Source: Dyadobacter arcticus
GTDB lineage: Bacteria; Bacteroidota; Bacteroidia; Cytophagales; Spirosomataceae
Reading direction: 5' to 3'
NCBI RefSeq assembly: GCF_011762185.1
Contig: NZ_JAASQJ010000005.1
Span: 124,001 to 188,000, forward strand
Length of the DNA stretch: 64,000 nt
How positions within the stretch are numbered: the first letter of the stretch is position 1; each line of letters begins with the position of its first letter. This document shows, piece by piece, positions 51,391 to 60,720 of this stretch. The position numbers and the translations under genes are program-made. The notes below the pieces were generated by a model that searched no databases, had not been told where the DNA came from, and saw nothing but the letters and a program-made list of their open reading frames with translations.

Positions 51391-51470
51391 GTGTCTGATA
51401 ATTAAGGAAAAGTCAGTTTTAAATAACCGAGTCATAACCTAGCCTTAACATTGAGGTAACATTGGAGATC

Positions 51471-51478
51471 TACTTTTG
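51471..51478 (+). promoter_or_regulatory. -7 promoter element for the TonB-dependent receptor gene
   Basis: TACTTTTG matches TAnnTTTG; a TTG lies 17 bases upstream (51451-51453). The ATG at 51500 follows. Confidence 0.55.
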
Positions 51479-51499
51479 TGTCGAAAAAATTGACACCGA

Positions 51500-54394
51500 A
51501 TGATGAAAACCAAACTGTTTACTATTCTACTTTCCCTCTCAGCTGTCCTGACAGCATTCGCAGACCCAGGATCCATTCGCGGATCCATTAAAGACGCTAA
51601 AACCAAAGAAGCCCTCATCGGCGCCTCCGTCCTGATTGAAGGCACACAGATAGGTGCCGCGGCCGACATTGACGGCAATTTTGTCCTCTCCAATGTACCG
51701 GCAGGATCGCATAAAGTCATCATCACATTTGTTTCTTACAAAACAAAAGAAATCCCTAATGTAAGAGTTGAATCTGGTAATACAACGGTTATTGATACCG
51801 AACTCGACGAAGAAGGTACTGCATTACAGGAAGTTGTGGTAAGGGGCACACGTGCAACCAATACAGAGGTAGCCGTGATCAGCGAGATTAAGCAATTGAA
51901 GCCCATAGCGGTTGGTATCTCAGCCGCGCAAATCCAGAAATCACAAGATAGGGATGCTGCTGCGGCCATTCGCAGGGTTCCCGGAGTTAGCATTGTCGAC
52001 AATCGATTTGTAATGATCCGTGGCCTGGGGTCACGATACAACTCTGTTTTGATCAATGATGTGATCACACCGTCCAGCGAGGTTGACACACGTGCATTCT
52101 CTTTCGACCTGGTTCCGAGCAATATCATCGACCGGATGATTGTCTACAAATCAGGGTCGGCCGAGTCTCCCGGCGATTTTGCGGGAGGTATTATAAAAAT
52201 TTACACGAAACGGCGTCCTGACCAGAATTTTATGGATGCAGCTGCGACGATCGGTTATCGTGGAAATACAACCTTTCAGAACGCACAAACGCATACACGA
52301 AGCGGTGCTAACTGGCTGGGATTGTGGGGCGCTGACCAGCAGCTTTCCAGTGCATTCCCCACCAGATCAGCTGATTTTAATGTTCTTTCCGATGCTCAGC
52401 GGGCTTCTTTCGGCAGACTGTTTCCTAATACCTGGGCCCTTAAAGATCTCAATATATCGCCCGACCTGCGGTTTGCCCTAAATCTGGGCAGAAGGTTTGA
52501 CATAGGAAATGTAGATGCAAGCAACATCACAAACATCAACTATTCCCTGACCAACCAACGCGCCGATATTGCATTCTCACTTTTTCAAAATGGCGTCACT
52601 GCAAACGAAGTAGCTGAAACTTACTCGGACGCCAACTTTGCCCGTCAATCCCGCATTGGCGTACTACATAACTGGACATTCCGCTTCTCGCCGGTATTCA
52701 ACCTCGAATGGAAAACGTTGTTCAACCAACTCGGAAATACTGAAACGGTAGTTCGAACAGGGCAAAAGGTCGTGGATGGTTACGACGCGCTCAACTATTC
52801 CCAAAGATTTGAAAACAGGACGATCGTTACTACACAGGTTTCCGGCGACCACAAATTCGGAGAACTTACCAAATTGAACTGGATCTCCGGTTTTGGATAT
52901 ACTGGCCGTTGGGAGCCGGACTGGAAACGTGTCAGATTTCAGCGCGTAACAGGGTCCATGGGACCAGACGGTCAACTTTCTGCATTTACTGTCGTTACAC
53001 CTACTGATCCTACTGCTGCGGAGGTTGGTCGCTTTTACTCCAAACTGGGCGAAAAAGTACTTACGCTTTCGGTTAATGGAGAACGCACCCTCGGAAATCC
53101 GACGGACCGCGAGCCTAACCGCATTCGTTTTGGCATATATGGCGAACGAAAGGACAGGGATTATTCTGCCCACTTTTATGGCTACAACAGCATCGGCAAT
53201 TCCAGTGCCGTTCTAAGCCAGCCAATCGGTTCTATATTTTCGGCCCAGAACGTAAATGGAGAAATGGGCGGGCTTACGATTCGTGATGGATCAAAAGATC
53301 TTGACTCTTATCAGGGGATCAATAACTACGGAGCTGCATACCTAAGCGGTGATGTCAACTTTGGAAGCAAGGCCATTCTTACGCTTGGCTTCCGTGGGGA
53401 ATACAACAATCAACAGCTCCTTTCGGTCATCGTTAATGAGGAAAGAGAGTTGGTCAATAACAAGATCTTTATCCCGCTGCCATCCGTTAACTTCACCTAC
53501 AAGCTCACAGACAAGCAAAATCTAAGATTTGCTTATTCTTCAACTCTGAACAGACCAGAATTTAGAGAGCTTGCCCCGTTTGTCTATTTTGATTTCAACC
53601 TTTTGGCTGAGATCAGAGGTAACACGACACTCAAAACGGCAAGAGTGCAGAACGTGGATGTTAAATGGGAATTGTATCCTTCTCCAAACGAATTAATCTC
53701 AGTTACCGGATTTTATAAACATTTCAAAAATCCAATCGAGTCTTTCCTGCTTCCAACAGGTAGTGGCCTGGCTTACACTTTCATAAATGCAGGATCTGCT
53801 GAAAATTATGGAGTTGAATTGGAAATAAGAAAAGGCTTTGCAGGGGCATCCAGCAAATTTTTCCAAAACCTGACGTTGATCGGAAATGCCTCATTCATCA
53901 ACAGTAGTATCAATCTGGGTGATTTCATTGAAGGTCCAGATTTGGGCGGGACGATTCAGAACTACGATCTGACAGGGCTTACTGATAAAAAGAGACCGAT
54001 GGCAAACCAATCGCCTTTTTTGATCAATGCAGGAGTTTATTATGCCGATCCAGCCTCGGGATGGCAGTGGAATGTACTTTACAATGTGTTCGGTCAACGT
54101 ATTTTCGCTGTGGGTAACCAAAACAACCCGACTGTTTATGAAATGCCCAGGAATGTGCTAGACCTGAACATCAGCAAGAGAATCAAACAGAATCTTGAAA
54201 TCAGGTTGGGTATCCAGGATATCCTGAACCAGCCAGTAAGATTTGCCCAGGATTTTAACCGCGATGGTAAAATCGGCAGCGATGTAACTTCCCAGACTGC
54301 CGACGCGGATCAGGACGTGCGGAAATTTAAAAGAGGCAGCTACTTTACGATTACAGCAGCATATACCTTTGGCAGAAGAACGGTAATTCCTTGA
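51500..54394 (+). CDS. TonB-dependent receptor with carboxypeptidase-regulatory-like domain
   Basis: A 964-residue outer-membrane receptor. Signal peptide (to LTAFA), a CarboxypepD_reg-like domain (about 24-105, GSIRGSIKDAKTKEALIGASVLIEGTQIGAAADIDGNFVL), a plug domain (about 118-230, VTAEIKQLKP-like AVISEIKQLKPIAVGIS, then VPGVSIVDNRFVMIRGLGSRYNSVLIND), and a barrel ending YFTITAAYTFGRRTVIP. The barrel has RP-rich TonB-dependent signatures such as SSTLNRPEFRELAPF. It lacks the SusC-type TonB box context and no SusD gene follows. The ligand is unknown; the next gene encodes a probable surface partner. Confidence 0.9.
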   Translation: MMKTKLFTILLSLSAVLTAFADPGSIRGSIKDAKTKEALIGASVLIEGTQIGAAADIDGNFVLSNVPAGSHKVIITFVSYKTKEIPNVRVESGNTTVIDTELDEEGTALQEVVVRGTRATNTEVAVISEIKQLKPIAVGISAAQIQKSQDRDAAAAIRRVPGVSIVDNRFVMIRGLGSRYNSVLINDVITPSSEVDTRAFSFDLVPSNIIDRMIVYKSGSAESPGDFAGGIIKIYTKRRPDQNFMDAAATIGYRGNTTFQNAQTHTRSGANWLGLWGADQQLSSAFPTRSADFNVLSDAQRASFGRLFPNTWALKDLNISPDLRFALNLGRRFDIGNVDASNITNINYSLTNQRADIAFSLFQNGVTANEVAETYSDANFARQSRIGVLHNWTFRFSPVFNLEWKTLFNQLGNTETVVRTGQKVVDGYDALNYSQRFENRTIVTTQVSGDHKFGELTKLNWISGFGYTGRWEPDWKRVRFQRVTGSMGPDGQLSAFTVVTPTDPTAAEVGRFYSKLGEKVLTLSVNGERTLGNPTDREPNRIRFGIYGERKDRDYSAHFYGYNSIGNSSAVLSQPIGSIFSAQNVNGEMGGLTIRDGSKDLDSYQGINNYGAAYLSGDVNFGSKAILTLGFRGEYNNQQLLSVIVNEERELVNNKIFIPLPSVNFTYKLTDKQNLRFAYSSTLNRPEFRELAPFVYFDFNLLAEIRGNTTLKTARVQNVDVKWELYPSPNELISVTGFYKHFKNPIESFLLPTGSGLAYTFINAGSAENYGVELEIRKGFAGASSKFFQNLTLIGNASFINSSINLGDFIEGPDLGGTIQNYDLTGLTDKKRPMANQSPFLINAGVYYADPASGWQWNVLYNVFGQRIFAVGNQNNPTVYEMPRNVLDLNISKRIKQNLEIRLGIQDILNQPVRFAQDFNRDGKIGSDVTSQTADADQDVRKFKRGSYFTITAAYTFGRRTVIP

Positions 54395-54475
54395 AAATCA
54401 ACAGGTAAGGCCGAATAAGAAAAGAATTTCTTCTACATTTTTCATCAATTATTTTGTAACCCAATAACAATTACT

Positions 54476-56143
54476 ATGAATATTTTAAAAAACCGGATGT
54501 ACTTTTTACTCCTTATGATGGGTCTCTTTGTAGGACTTGCTTCGTGTGATAACGATGATGAACCCACACCACCAGCAGAAGTACTGTCTGTAAAATCACT
54601 GACTCCCTCAAATGGACCGGTTGGTACGAAAGTGGTCATAACGGGTACCAAATTTGATCCTACACCAGCAAACAATACCGTCTTATTTAATACAACTCCT
54701 GCTGTGGTTACTGCTGCAACCGCTACAACTCTTGAAGTGACGGTTCCAGCGGGCGCAACTACAGGTTTGGTATCAGTGACCGTCGCTGGAACAACTGCAA
54801 AAAGTACTGGGAATTTTGACATAGCAGCCCGCGCTGTTGTGGAAAAAATGGGAACCATTGCCGCCAGCGAAACGTGGACAAAAAATAATATCTATTTGTT
54901 GAAAGGTTTTGTTACGGTTGCGTCAGGAGCTACGCTTACTATCGAGGCAGGAACGATCATAAAAGGTGGTGCACCTGCTTTGGACCCTGCGGGTTCTGCA
55001 AAGGGCGGAACGCTGATCATTGGTGCCGGAGCGAAAATAATGGCAGTCGGTACTGTTACTGAGCCTATCGTTTTCACATCAAATGCCGCGGTTGGAGCCC
55101 GTAAGTACGGCGACTGGGGTGGAGTAGTGATTATTGGAAAAGCGCCGCATAACCGTCTTGTAAGCCAAGGGTTTGAAGGTGGTATTTCCGGTCAGCTTGG
55201 TGGTGATGCTATTGCAGCAGACAATTCAGGTACGTTACAATATGTTCGTATCGAGTTTCCAGGTATCGCGCTTTCTCAAGGAAGTGAGATCAACGGATTG
55301 ACGCTCTACAGTGTTGGTTCAGGTACAATAATGGACCACATTCAGGTTTCTTACGGTGGTGATGATTCCTTTGAATGGTTTGGCGGAACTGTCAATTCAA
55401 AGTACCTTGTAGCTTTCAGGGGTTTTGATGACGATTTTGATACAGACTGGGGCTTTATCGGAAAAGTACAGTACGCGTTATCCCTTCGTGATCCTTTGTT
55501 TGCCGACCAGTCAGGTTCTAATGGTTTTGAATCTGATAACTTTAACGGTACAGGTGAGCCTGCAACGGGACCAAATAACGGGTTGCCGTTAACAGCACCA
55601 GTGTTTGCGAACGTTAGTAATTTCGTGTTCAGCGGAACGCCTAGTTCGGCTATTGCATCCGGAAGCGGATCATATCAGTCAGCGATGCATCTACGCCGTA
55701 ATACAGACATTACCATCTTAAACTCTCTTTTTGTCGGATACCCGGAAGGACTTCGTTTGGACGGTGCAAACACTTTGGCACATGCCACTGCAGGAACATT
55801 GGACCTAAAAGGAATAGTACTTGCTAATGTGACTACACCGCTGCGAGGCGACCGCGCCGCAACTGGTGTGACGGACGCCCAAGCAACAGCATATTTCAAT
55901 GCTGCTACACGCAAGAATGTGGTAACCGATATTCCTACCTTGATGCTGAACGCAGCCAACTTTAATCTAGCTGCTCCTGCATTCTTGCCACTGGCCGCTT
56001 CACCCTTGTTGAAAGATGCGGTTTGGGAAGGTAAAGGCGCTGATGCGTTCTTTACGAAAGAACTTTTCAGAGGTGCTTTCGGTACCACTGATTGGACCAC
56101 TGGCTGGACGAACTTTGATCCCCAGAATACGCCTTATAATTAA
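54476..56143 (+). CDS. IPT/TIG-domain surface lipoprotein with beta-helix-like region
   Basis: A 555-residue lipoprotein: signal peptide with lipobox GLASC followed by the acidic DNDDE, which fits lipoprotein surface-export signals in Bacteroidota. An IPT/TIG domain (about 39-120, VKSLTPSNGPVGTKVVITGTKF, VSVTVAGTTAKSTG) precedes a Gly/Ser-rich right-handed beta-helix-like part (about 140-540, LTIEAGTIIKGG, GTIMDHIQVSYGGDDSFEWFGG). It lies 81 bases after the receptor gene, so it may bind the receptor's ligand at the surface in place of SusD. Confidence 0.83.
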   Translation: MNILKNRMYFLLLMMGLFVGLASCDNDDEPTPPAEVLSVKSLTPSNGPVGTKVVITGTKFDPTPANNTVLFNTTPAVVTAATATTLEVTVPAGATTGLVSVTVAGTTAKSTGNFDIAARAVVEKMGTIAASETWTKNNIYLLKGFVTVASGATLTIEAGTIIKGGAPALDPAGSAKGGTLIIGAGAKIMAVGTVTEPIVFTSNAAVGARKYGDWGGVVIIGKAPHNRLVSQGFEGGISGQLGGDAIAADNSGTLQYVRIEFPGIALSQGSEINGLTLYSVGSGTIMDHIQVSYGGDDSFEWFGGTVNSKYLVAFRGFDDDFDTDWGFIGKVQYALSLRDPLFADQSGSNGFESDNFNGTGEPATGPNNGLPLTAPVFANVSNFVFSGTPSSAIASGSGSYQSAMHLRRNTDITILNSLFVGYPEGLRLDGANTLAHATAGTLDLKGIVLANVTTPLRGDRAATGVTDAQATAYFNAATRKNVVTDIPTLMLNAANFNLAAPAFLPLAASPLLKDAVWEGKGADAFFTKELFRGAFGTTDWTTGWTNFDPQNTPYN

Positions 56144-56176
56144 TAAAAATCTTATATAATTGGTGTCAGAATTTAG

Positions 56177-56212
56177 AAAGGCCGGGAGCATATGCTTCCG
56201 GTCTTTTTCTTT
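56177..56212 (+). terminator. Rho-independent terminator
   Basis: A 13-bp stem with two G-T pairs (56177-56189 with 56194-56206, core CCGG) and a 4-base loop, followed by T-rich sequence. It ends the receptor-lipoprotein unit. Confidence 0.8.
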
Positions 56213-56307
56213 CCATATTGTTTTCCTGCCCTGAATAGAATATCTTCGGATTCACTTACTTTGTCTTGACAATTATTTTGTCAGGATTTTTCCTTTTATT
56301 CCATTTA

Positions 56308-56946
56308 ATGTCCGAATTCCAGGCTTACCTTCAGTTAGGATTTTCTCATATTACCGATTCCAATGGCTATGACCATATTCTTTTTATCATGGCGCTCTGT
56401 ACTATATACACATTAATTAATTGGAAAAAAGTGATCGTGCTGGTAACGGCATTTACCGTGGGGCATTCCATTACACTTGCGCTGGCAACCATGGGTTACG
56501 TCGCTGTTAAACCCGATTGGATAGAGCTTTTGATTCCTGTAACCATTGTCATTACCGCATGCCTTAATTTTTTTTATAAAGAGCCAAAAAGCACATTTTC
56601 CCAAAAGAAACAACCCTCTTCGCTACGATATCCAATTGCATTATTTTTCGGCCTCGTCCATGGACTCGGTTTTTCCAATTATCTAAAGGCACTCTTGGGC
56701 AAGGAAGCCGAAATCTTTTATCCGTTGCTAGGTTTCAATATCGGCCTTGAACTAGGCCAGCTTGTTATTGTACTAATTACTTTATCCGTCGCCTTTGTAC
56801 TGATCGAACTGTTGAGGATCCAAAGAACGAGTTGGATCAACATCTTATCAGGAATTATAGTCGGAATGGCGTTATCACTTATTTTGAACAACGCATTGTT
56901 TGAAACACTTACAAGCTCGCCTGCGGTAGGATCGCCTGTCAACTAG
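56308..56946 (+). CDS. HupE/UreJ-family membrane protein
   Basis: A 212-residue protein with about six to seven membrane segments. Family signatures are LGFSHITDSNGYDHILFIMALC (His and Asp-His, about 9-30), TAFTVGHSITLALA (about 56-69) and FFGLVHGLGFSNYLK. The His-rich motifs suggest nickel or other metal transport; HupE/UreJ proteins are linked to nickel uptake. No hydrogenase or urease gene is nearby. The ATG at 56308 gives the family-like start; the TTG at 56266 would add a short hydrophobic extension. Confidence 0.83.
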   Translation: MSEFQAYLQLGFSHITDSNGYDHILFIMALCTIYTLINWKKVIVLVTAFTVGHSITLALATMGYVAVKPDWIELLIPVTIVITACLNFFYKEPKSTFSQKKQPSSLRYPIALFFGLVHGLGFSNYLKALLGKEAEIFYPLLGFNIGLELGQLVIVLITLSVAFVLIELLRIQRTSWINILSGIIVGMALSLILNNALFETLTSSPAVGSPVN

Positions 56947-56977
56947 TGCCTGTCAACATCTTAATGAATAACCAACT

Positions 56978-59359
56978 ATGAAAAAAACACTGCTCCCATT
57001 ACTGATCCTGCTGATTGCCACCGCTTCGATAGCCCAGCAGATCCCAACTTCATCTAATTTCAAGTACAACGACCGTTTCGAGCAACTTGGAACAGGATTG
57101 CCAACACCCAATTCCTATCGCGCAGCCTCGGGAGCGCCAGGACGGGAATACTGGCAGCAACGCGCCGATTATGACATTAAAGCCGAGCTGGACGATGATA
57201 ACCGCAGGATAATCGGGTCCGAAACCATCACTTTTTTTAACAATTCCCCGGATGACCTGAAATACATCTGGATGCAGCTGGATCAGAATCTTTTCAAGAA
57301 AGATGGTATTGGCGCCATGTCCAGGACCGGAACGATTAATAGTGAAAAGGGAATGACACCCGACCAATTGGCTGACTTGAACAACGGGCGTGGTGCCAAG
57401 CTGGATCCTAAAATTGAGTATGGATACAAGATATCGGCCGTAAAAGATAAAACCGGAAAAGCATTGACATATACCATCAATAATACCATGATGCGTATTG
57501 ATCTTCCCGTGACAATGAAACCGGGAACAAATGTCGTTTTCTCGGTAGATTGGAGCTATAACATTACCGAATATTATGGCCGCAGCGGTTATGAACACTT
57601 TCCAAAAGATGGTAATGCCAATTATTTCATTGCGCATTGGTTTCCCCGTCTGGCACCTTATGACGACGTAAATGGCTGGAACCACAAGCAATTCCTGGGT
57701 CAGGGTGAGTTTGCATTGATATTTGGAAATTATAAAGTAGCCATCACGGTTCCCGCCGACCATGTCGTAGCGGCAAGTGGCGAATGTCAGAATTTTGCAC
57801 AAGTTTTGACGTCCACCCAAAAGCAACGTCTGAAAAAAGCTGAAACTTCCAAAACTCCCGTCCTGATCGTAACCCAGGCAGAAGCTGAAAAAGCAGAGAA
57901 ACGCGAGAATAAAACGCCCGGAAAGAAAACCTGGGTTTATAAAGCAGATAATGTGCGTGATTTTGCATTTGCAAGCAGCCGGAAATTCATTTGGGATGCT
58001 ATGCAAACGGATGTTTACAAAAGCGGGCGCAAAATCTGGTGCATGTCTATTTATCCAAAAGAGGGTAACCCACTTTGGGAGCAATATTCGACCCGCGCAG
58101 TAGCCCATACCCTGAAATCTTACGGAGACCGCACTTTTGAATATCCCTATCCGGTTGCCATTTCGTGTCATGGCGTTTCAGGTGGTGGAATGGAATATCC
58201 GATGATCAGCTTCAATGGTGGCCGCCCCGAAGAGGATGGTACATATACGGAAGCTGTAAAATATGGCATGATCGGCGTGATCATTCACGAGGTAGGGCAT
58301 AACTTTTTCCCAATGATCGTCAATTCCGACGAACGTCAATGGGCGTGGATGGATGAAGGGCTTAACACATTCTGCCAGTATCTTGCCGAAAAAGAATGGG
58401 ACTATAACTTCCCGACCCGCCGCGGCGAGCCGAATATGATCACCCAATACATGTCTTCCGACAAATCGGTACTTACACCCATTATGGCCTCCGCAGAGAA
58501 TGTGATTGGCTTGGGACCCAATGCATATGGGAAACCGGCAACTGCATTGAACATTCTTCGCGAAACCGTGATGGGTCGCGAATTGTTTGATCATGCTTTC
58601 AAAGAATATGCAACCCGATGGAAATTTAAGACCCCCACCCCGGCTGATTTCTTCCGTACCATGGAAGATGCCTCCGGCGTGGACCTGGATTGGTTCTGGA
58701 AAGGATGGTTTTATGGAACCGAACCGGTTGATCAGGATCTGGTAAGTGTAGATTGGTTTAACATTAACACCCAGAACCCCGAAATTGAAAAGGAGATCGC
58801 TCGTAAAGAAGCGGAGCGGAAACTAGGTACCATGAGCAAAATGCAGGATGCCAAAACAAAAGGCGAAACAGTTGTCGCACAGGATTCGACCATGGCCGAC
58901 TTTTACAATCGCTACGATCCATTTAAGGTAACAGCCGCGGATAAGCAGAAATATGATGAATATCTGGCGACATTAAGCGAAAGTGAACGCCAGCTGATCC
59001 AGGATAACCAGAATTTTTACACTATTTCAGTCAAAAATAAAGGTGGGTTGCCAATGCCAGTCATCGTTAAAATGGGTTTTGAGGACGGCACCGATTCAGT
59101 AGCGGTCTTCCCAGCTGAAATCTGGCGTTTCAATGACCAGCAAATTAATAAAGTGATCTCGACCAGGAAGAAAGTTGTGCAGTGGACGCTGGATCCGTAC
59201 ATGCAAATTGCGGACATTGATACCGAGAACAATTCTTTCCCTCGTGTTGCCAAACCAACCCGTTTTCAAATTTTCAAAGATCAAACCAAAAAAGCGCCAA
59301 ACCCCATGCAAGAGCAAGGCCAAGGAGCCGGTAAGATCAGCACAGATCCTAAAAATTAG
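56978..59359 (+). CDS. M1-family metallo-aminopeptidase, secreted
   Basis: A 793-residue exported peptidase. Signal peptide (to SIAQQ). An N-terminal beta domain (about 40-250) precedes the catalytic domain with GGGMEYPMI (the GAMEN-like substrate motif, about residue 405), IIHEVGHNFFPMIVNSDERQWAWMDEG (zinc site HEVGH plus distal Glu, about 436-462). The late region contains ADFFRTMEDASGVDLDWFWKGWF and an extra C-terminal part (about 600-793) longer than in housekeeping PepN. It lies 31 bases after the HupE-like gene. Confidence 0.93.
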   Translation: MKKTLLPLLILLIATASIAQQIPTSSNFKYNDRFEQLGTGLPTPNSYRAASGAPGREYWQQRADYDIKAELDDDNRRIIGSETITFFNNSPDDLKYIWMQLDQNLFKKDGIGAMSRTGTINSEKGMTPDQLADLNNGRGAKLDPKIEYGYKISAVKDKTGKALTYTINNTMMRIDLPVTMKPGTNVVFSVDWSYNITEYYGRSGYEHFPKDGNANYFIAHWFPRLAPYDDVNGWNHKQFLGQGEFALIFGNYKVAITVPADHVVAASGECQNFAQVLTSTQKQRLKKAETSKTPVLIVTQAEAEKAEKRENKTPGKKTWVYKADNVRDFAFASSRKFIWDAMQTDVYKSGRKIWCMSIYPKEGNPLWEQYSTRAVAHTLKSYGDRTFEYPYPVAISCHGVSGGGMEYPMISFNGGRPEEDGTYTEAVKYGMIGVIIHEVGHNFFPMIVNSDERQWAWMDEGLNTFCQYLAEKEWDYNFPTRRGEPNMITQYMSSDKSVLTPIMASAENVIGLGPNAYGKPATALNILRETVMGRELFDHAFKEYATRWKFKTPTPADFFRTMEDASGVDLDWFWKGWFYGTEPVDQDLVSVDWFNINTQNPEIEKEIARKEAERKLGTMSKMQDAKTKGETVVAQDSTMADFYNRYDPFKVTAADKQKYDEYLATLSESERQLIQDNQNFYTISVKNKGGLPMPVIVKMGFEDGTDSVAVFPAEIWRFNDQQINKVISTRKKVVQWTLDPYMQIADIDTENNSFPRVAKPTRFQIFKDQTKKAPNPMQEQGQGAGKISTDPKN

Positions 59360-59381
59360 CATTCAAAATTCCAATAAGTCC

Positions 59382-59418
59382 AATCCTTCCTGGGTCAGCA
59401 TCAGGAAGGATTTTTTAT
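59382..59418 (+). terminator. Rho-independent terminator after the M1 peptidase
   Basis: A perfect 11-bp stem AATCCTTCCTG/CAGGAAGGATT (59382-59392 with 59402-59412) and a 9-base loop, then a T-run. Confidence 0.85.
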
Positions 59419-59526
59419 GCAATTTCAAAATGAAACCTATGTAATTTCAAAATAAAGTTCATGTAATTTCAAAGTAAAGTCTATGTAATTTCAAAATAGA
59501 TGTTATGTAATTTCAAAATAGGACTT
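59417..59526 (+). repeat. Five 22-bp tandem repeats (iteron-like)
   Basis: Five head-to-tail copies with exact 22-bp period (59417, 59439, 59461, 59483, 59505). The first 16 bases (ATGTAATTTCAAAATA; first copy ATGCAA..., third ...AAAGTA) are conserved and the last 6 vary. They end directly at the -7 box of the DUF4143 gene, so the array is probably a multi-site operator or enhancer. The period of two helical turns puts all copies on one DNA face. No spacer diversity of CRISPR type. Confidence 0.9.
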
Positions 59527-59533
59527 ATATTTG
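59526..59533 (+). promoter_or_regulatory. -7 promoter element for the DUF4143 ATPase gene
   Basis: TATATTTG matches TAnnTTTG and begins in the last base of the fifth repeat. The ATG at 59552 follows 18 bases later. Confidence 0.65.
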
Positions 59534-59551
59534 TGTGTTAAATACAAGATT

Positions 59552-60706
59552 ATGAGCTTTGTAAGTCGACATATCGAATCAGCTATCAGGATACAAAAAG
59601 AGAAGTATCCTGTTATAGCTGTTACTGGTCCAAGACAGTCAGGTAAAACAACGCTTTTGAAAAACCTGTTTGAAGATTACCGGTATATTTCTCTTGAAAA
59701 CCCAGACAACAGAGCCTTTGCAAATGAAGATCCGCTGGGGTTTCTCAGCATATATCAGGATCGCGTTATCCTTGACGAAGCACAGCAGGCTCCGGTCCTG
59801 TTTTCATATATTCAAACTCTTGTTGATCAATCCGGGAAAATGGGGCAATTTGTTCTTTCAGGCTCGCAGAATTTCCACTTATTAAGCAATATCACGCAAA
59901 GTTTGGCGGGCAGGGTCGCATTATTTAGACTCCTACCTTTCGATTTTGATGAAATGAAATCAGCGAGCCTTCTTGCAGAAAATTTTGCTGATGCGTGTAT
60001 CAATGGATTTTACCCTGCTATTTATGACAGATCAATAAACCCATCGGTGTTTTACTCAAACTATCTCCAAACCTATATAGAGAGAGACGTTGCAGAATTA
60101 ACTAATATTAGAGATAGCCGACAGTTTCGGACATTTCTTGGACTATGTGCAGCACGAGTCGGGCAATTATTAAATCTAAACTCCCTAGCTAATGAGTGCG
60201 GTATATCTCAGCCTACTGCAAAGGCCTGGTTAGCAACTTTGGAAAAAAGTTACATTGTATTTCAGCTGCAACCATTCTACCAAAATTTCAACAAGCGAAT
60301 CATTAAAACACCGAAACTTTATTTCTATGATACAGGACTATTATGTCATGTCTTGGGGATCAGAAATACAGAAGTTCTTACGGAAAATGCGCTGAAAGGG
60401 AATATTTTTGAAAACCTGATCACAGCAGAGTTTTATAAGAAAAGTGAACATCAGTACCTGCATCGTCACTACTGGTTCTGGCGGGATTCTAATGGTCATG
60501 AGATTGACCTCTTAACCCAAAATGGCAATGTTTTTGATATTTTCGAAATCAAATCCACCCATACAATCATGACAGAGCATTTTAAAGGAATGAATTATTT
60601 TAGCGAGATGGCAGGCAGCAAAGTTGGAACAAAAACACTGATTTACGCAGGAGGTGTTGACCAGCAGCGGACACAATACAAAGTTTCTGCTTGGAGAAAT
60701 ATTTGA
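59552..60706 (+). CDS. ATP-binding protein with AAA and DUF4143 domains
   Basis: A 384-residue cytoplasmic ATPase (AAA_14 plus DUF4143). Walker A is VTGPRQSGKTTLLKNLF (about 23-39), Walker B is DRVILDEAQQAP (about 75-86) and a sensor-like FVLSGSQNFHLL follows. The DUF4143 part (about 190-384) contains YLQTYIERDVAELTNI, a winged-helix-like ALANECGISQPTAKAWLATLEKSYIVF-type stretch, YFYDTGLLCHVLGI and the nuclease-like end WFWRDSNGHEIDLLTQ, IFEIKSTH. The final D-(E)xK pattern suggests a degenerate PD-(D/E)XK fold. The family is multi-copy in many genomes and its role is unknown. Strikingly, its promoter is preceded by five tandem repeats. Confidence 0.87.
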   Translation: MSFVSRHIESAIRIQKEKYPVIAVTGPRQSGKTTLLKNLFEDYRYISLENPDNRAFANEDPLGFLSIYQDRVILDEAQQAPVLFSYIQTLVDQSGKMGQFVLSGSQNFHLLSNITQSLAGRVALFRLLPFDFDEMKSASLLAENFADACINGFYPAIYDRSINPSVFYSNYLQTYIERDVAELTNIRDSRQFRTFLGLCAARVGQLLNLNSLANECGISQPTAKAWLATLEKSYIVFQLQPFYQNFNKRIIKTPKLYFYDTGLLCHVLGIRNTEVLTENALKGNIFENLITAEFYKKSEHQYLHRHYWFWRDSNGHEIDLLTQNGNVFDIFEIKSTHTIMTEHFKGMNYFSEMAGSKVGTKTLIYAGGVDQQRTQYKVSAWRNI

Positions 60707-60720
60707 ATTAATAATTATTA

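Noticed and set aside
57050-58171. 373-codon open frame on the minus strand
   Set aside because: It lies fully inside the M1 peptidase gene, whose motifs (GGGMEYP, HEVGH) are intact. The minus-strand product shows no domain, signal peptide or promoter, so it is a shadow frame.
59417-59526. Tandem repeats as a CRISPR array
   Set aside because: The period is only 22 bases with a 16-base core and 6-base variable part. There are no 30-40-base spacers and no cas genes nearby.
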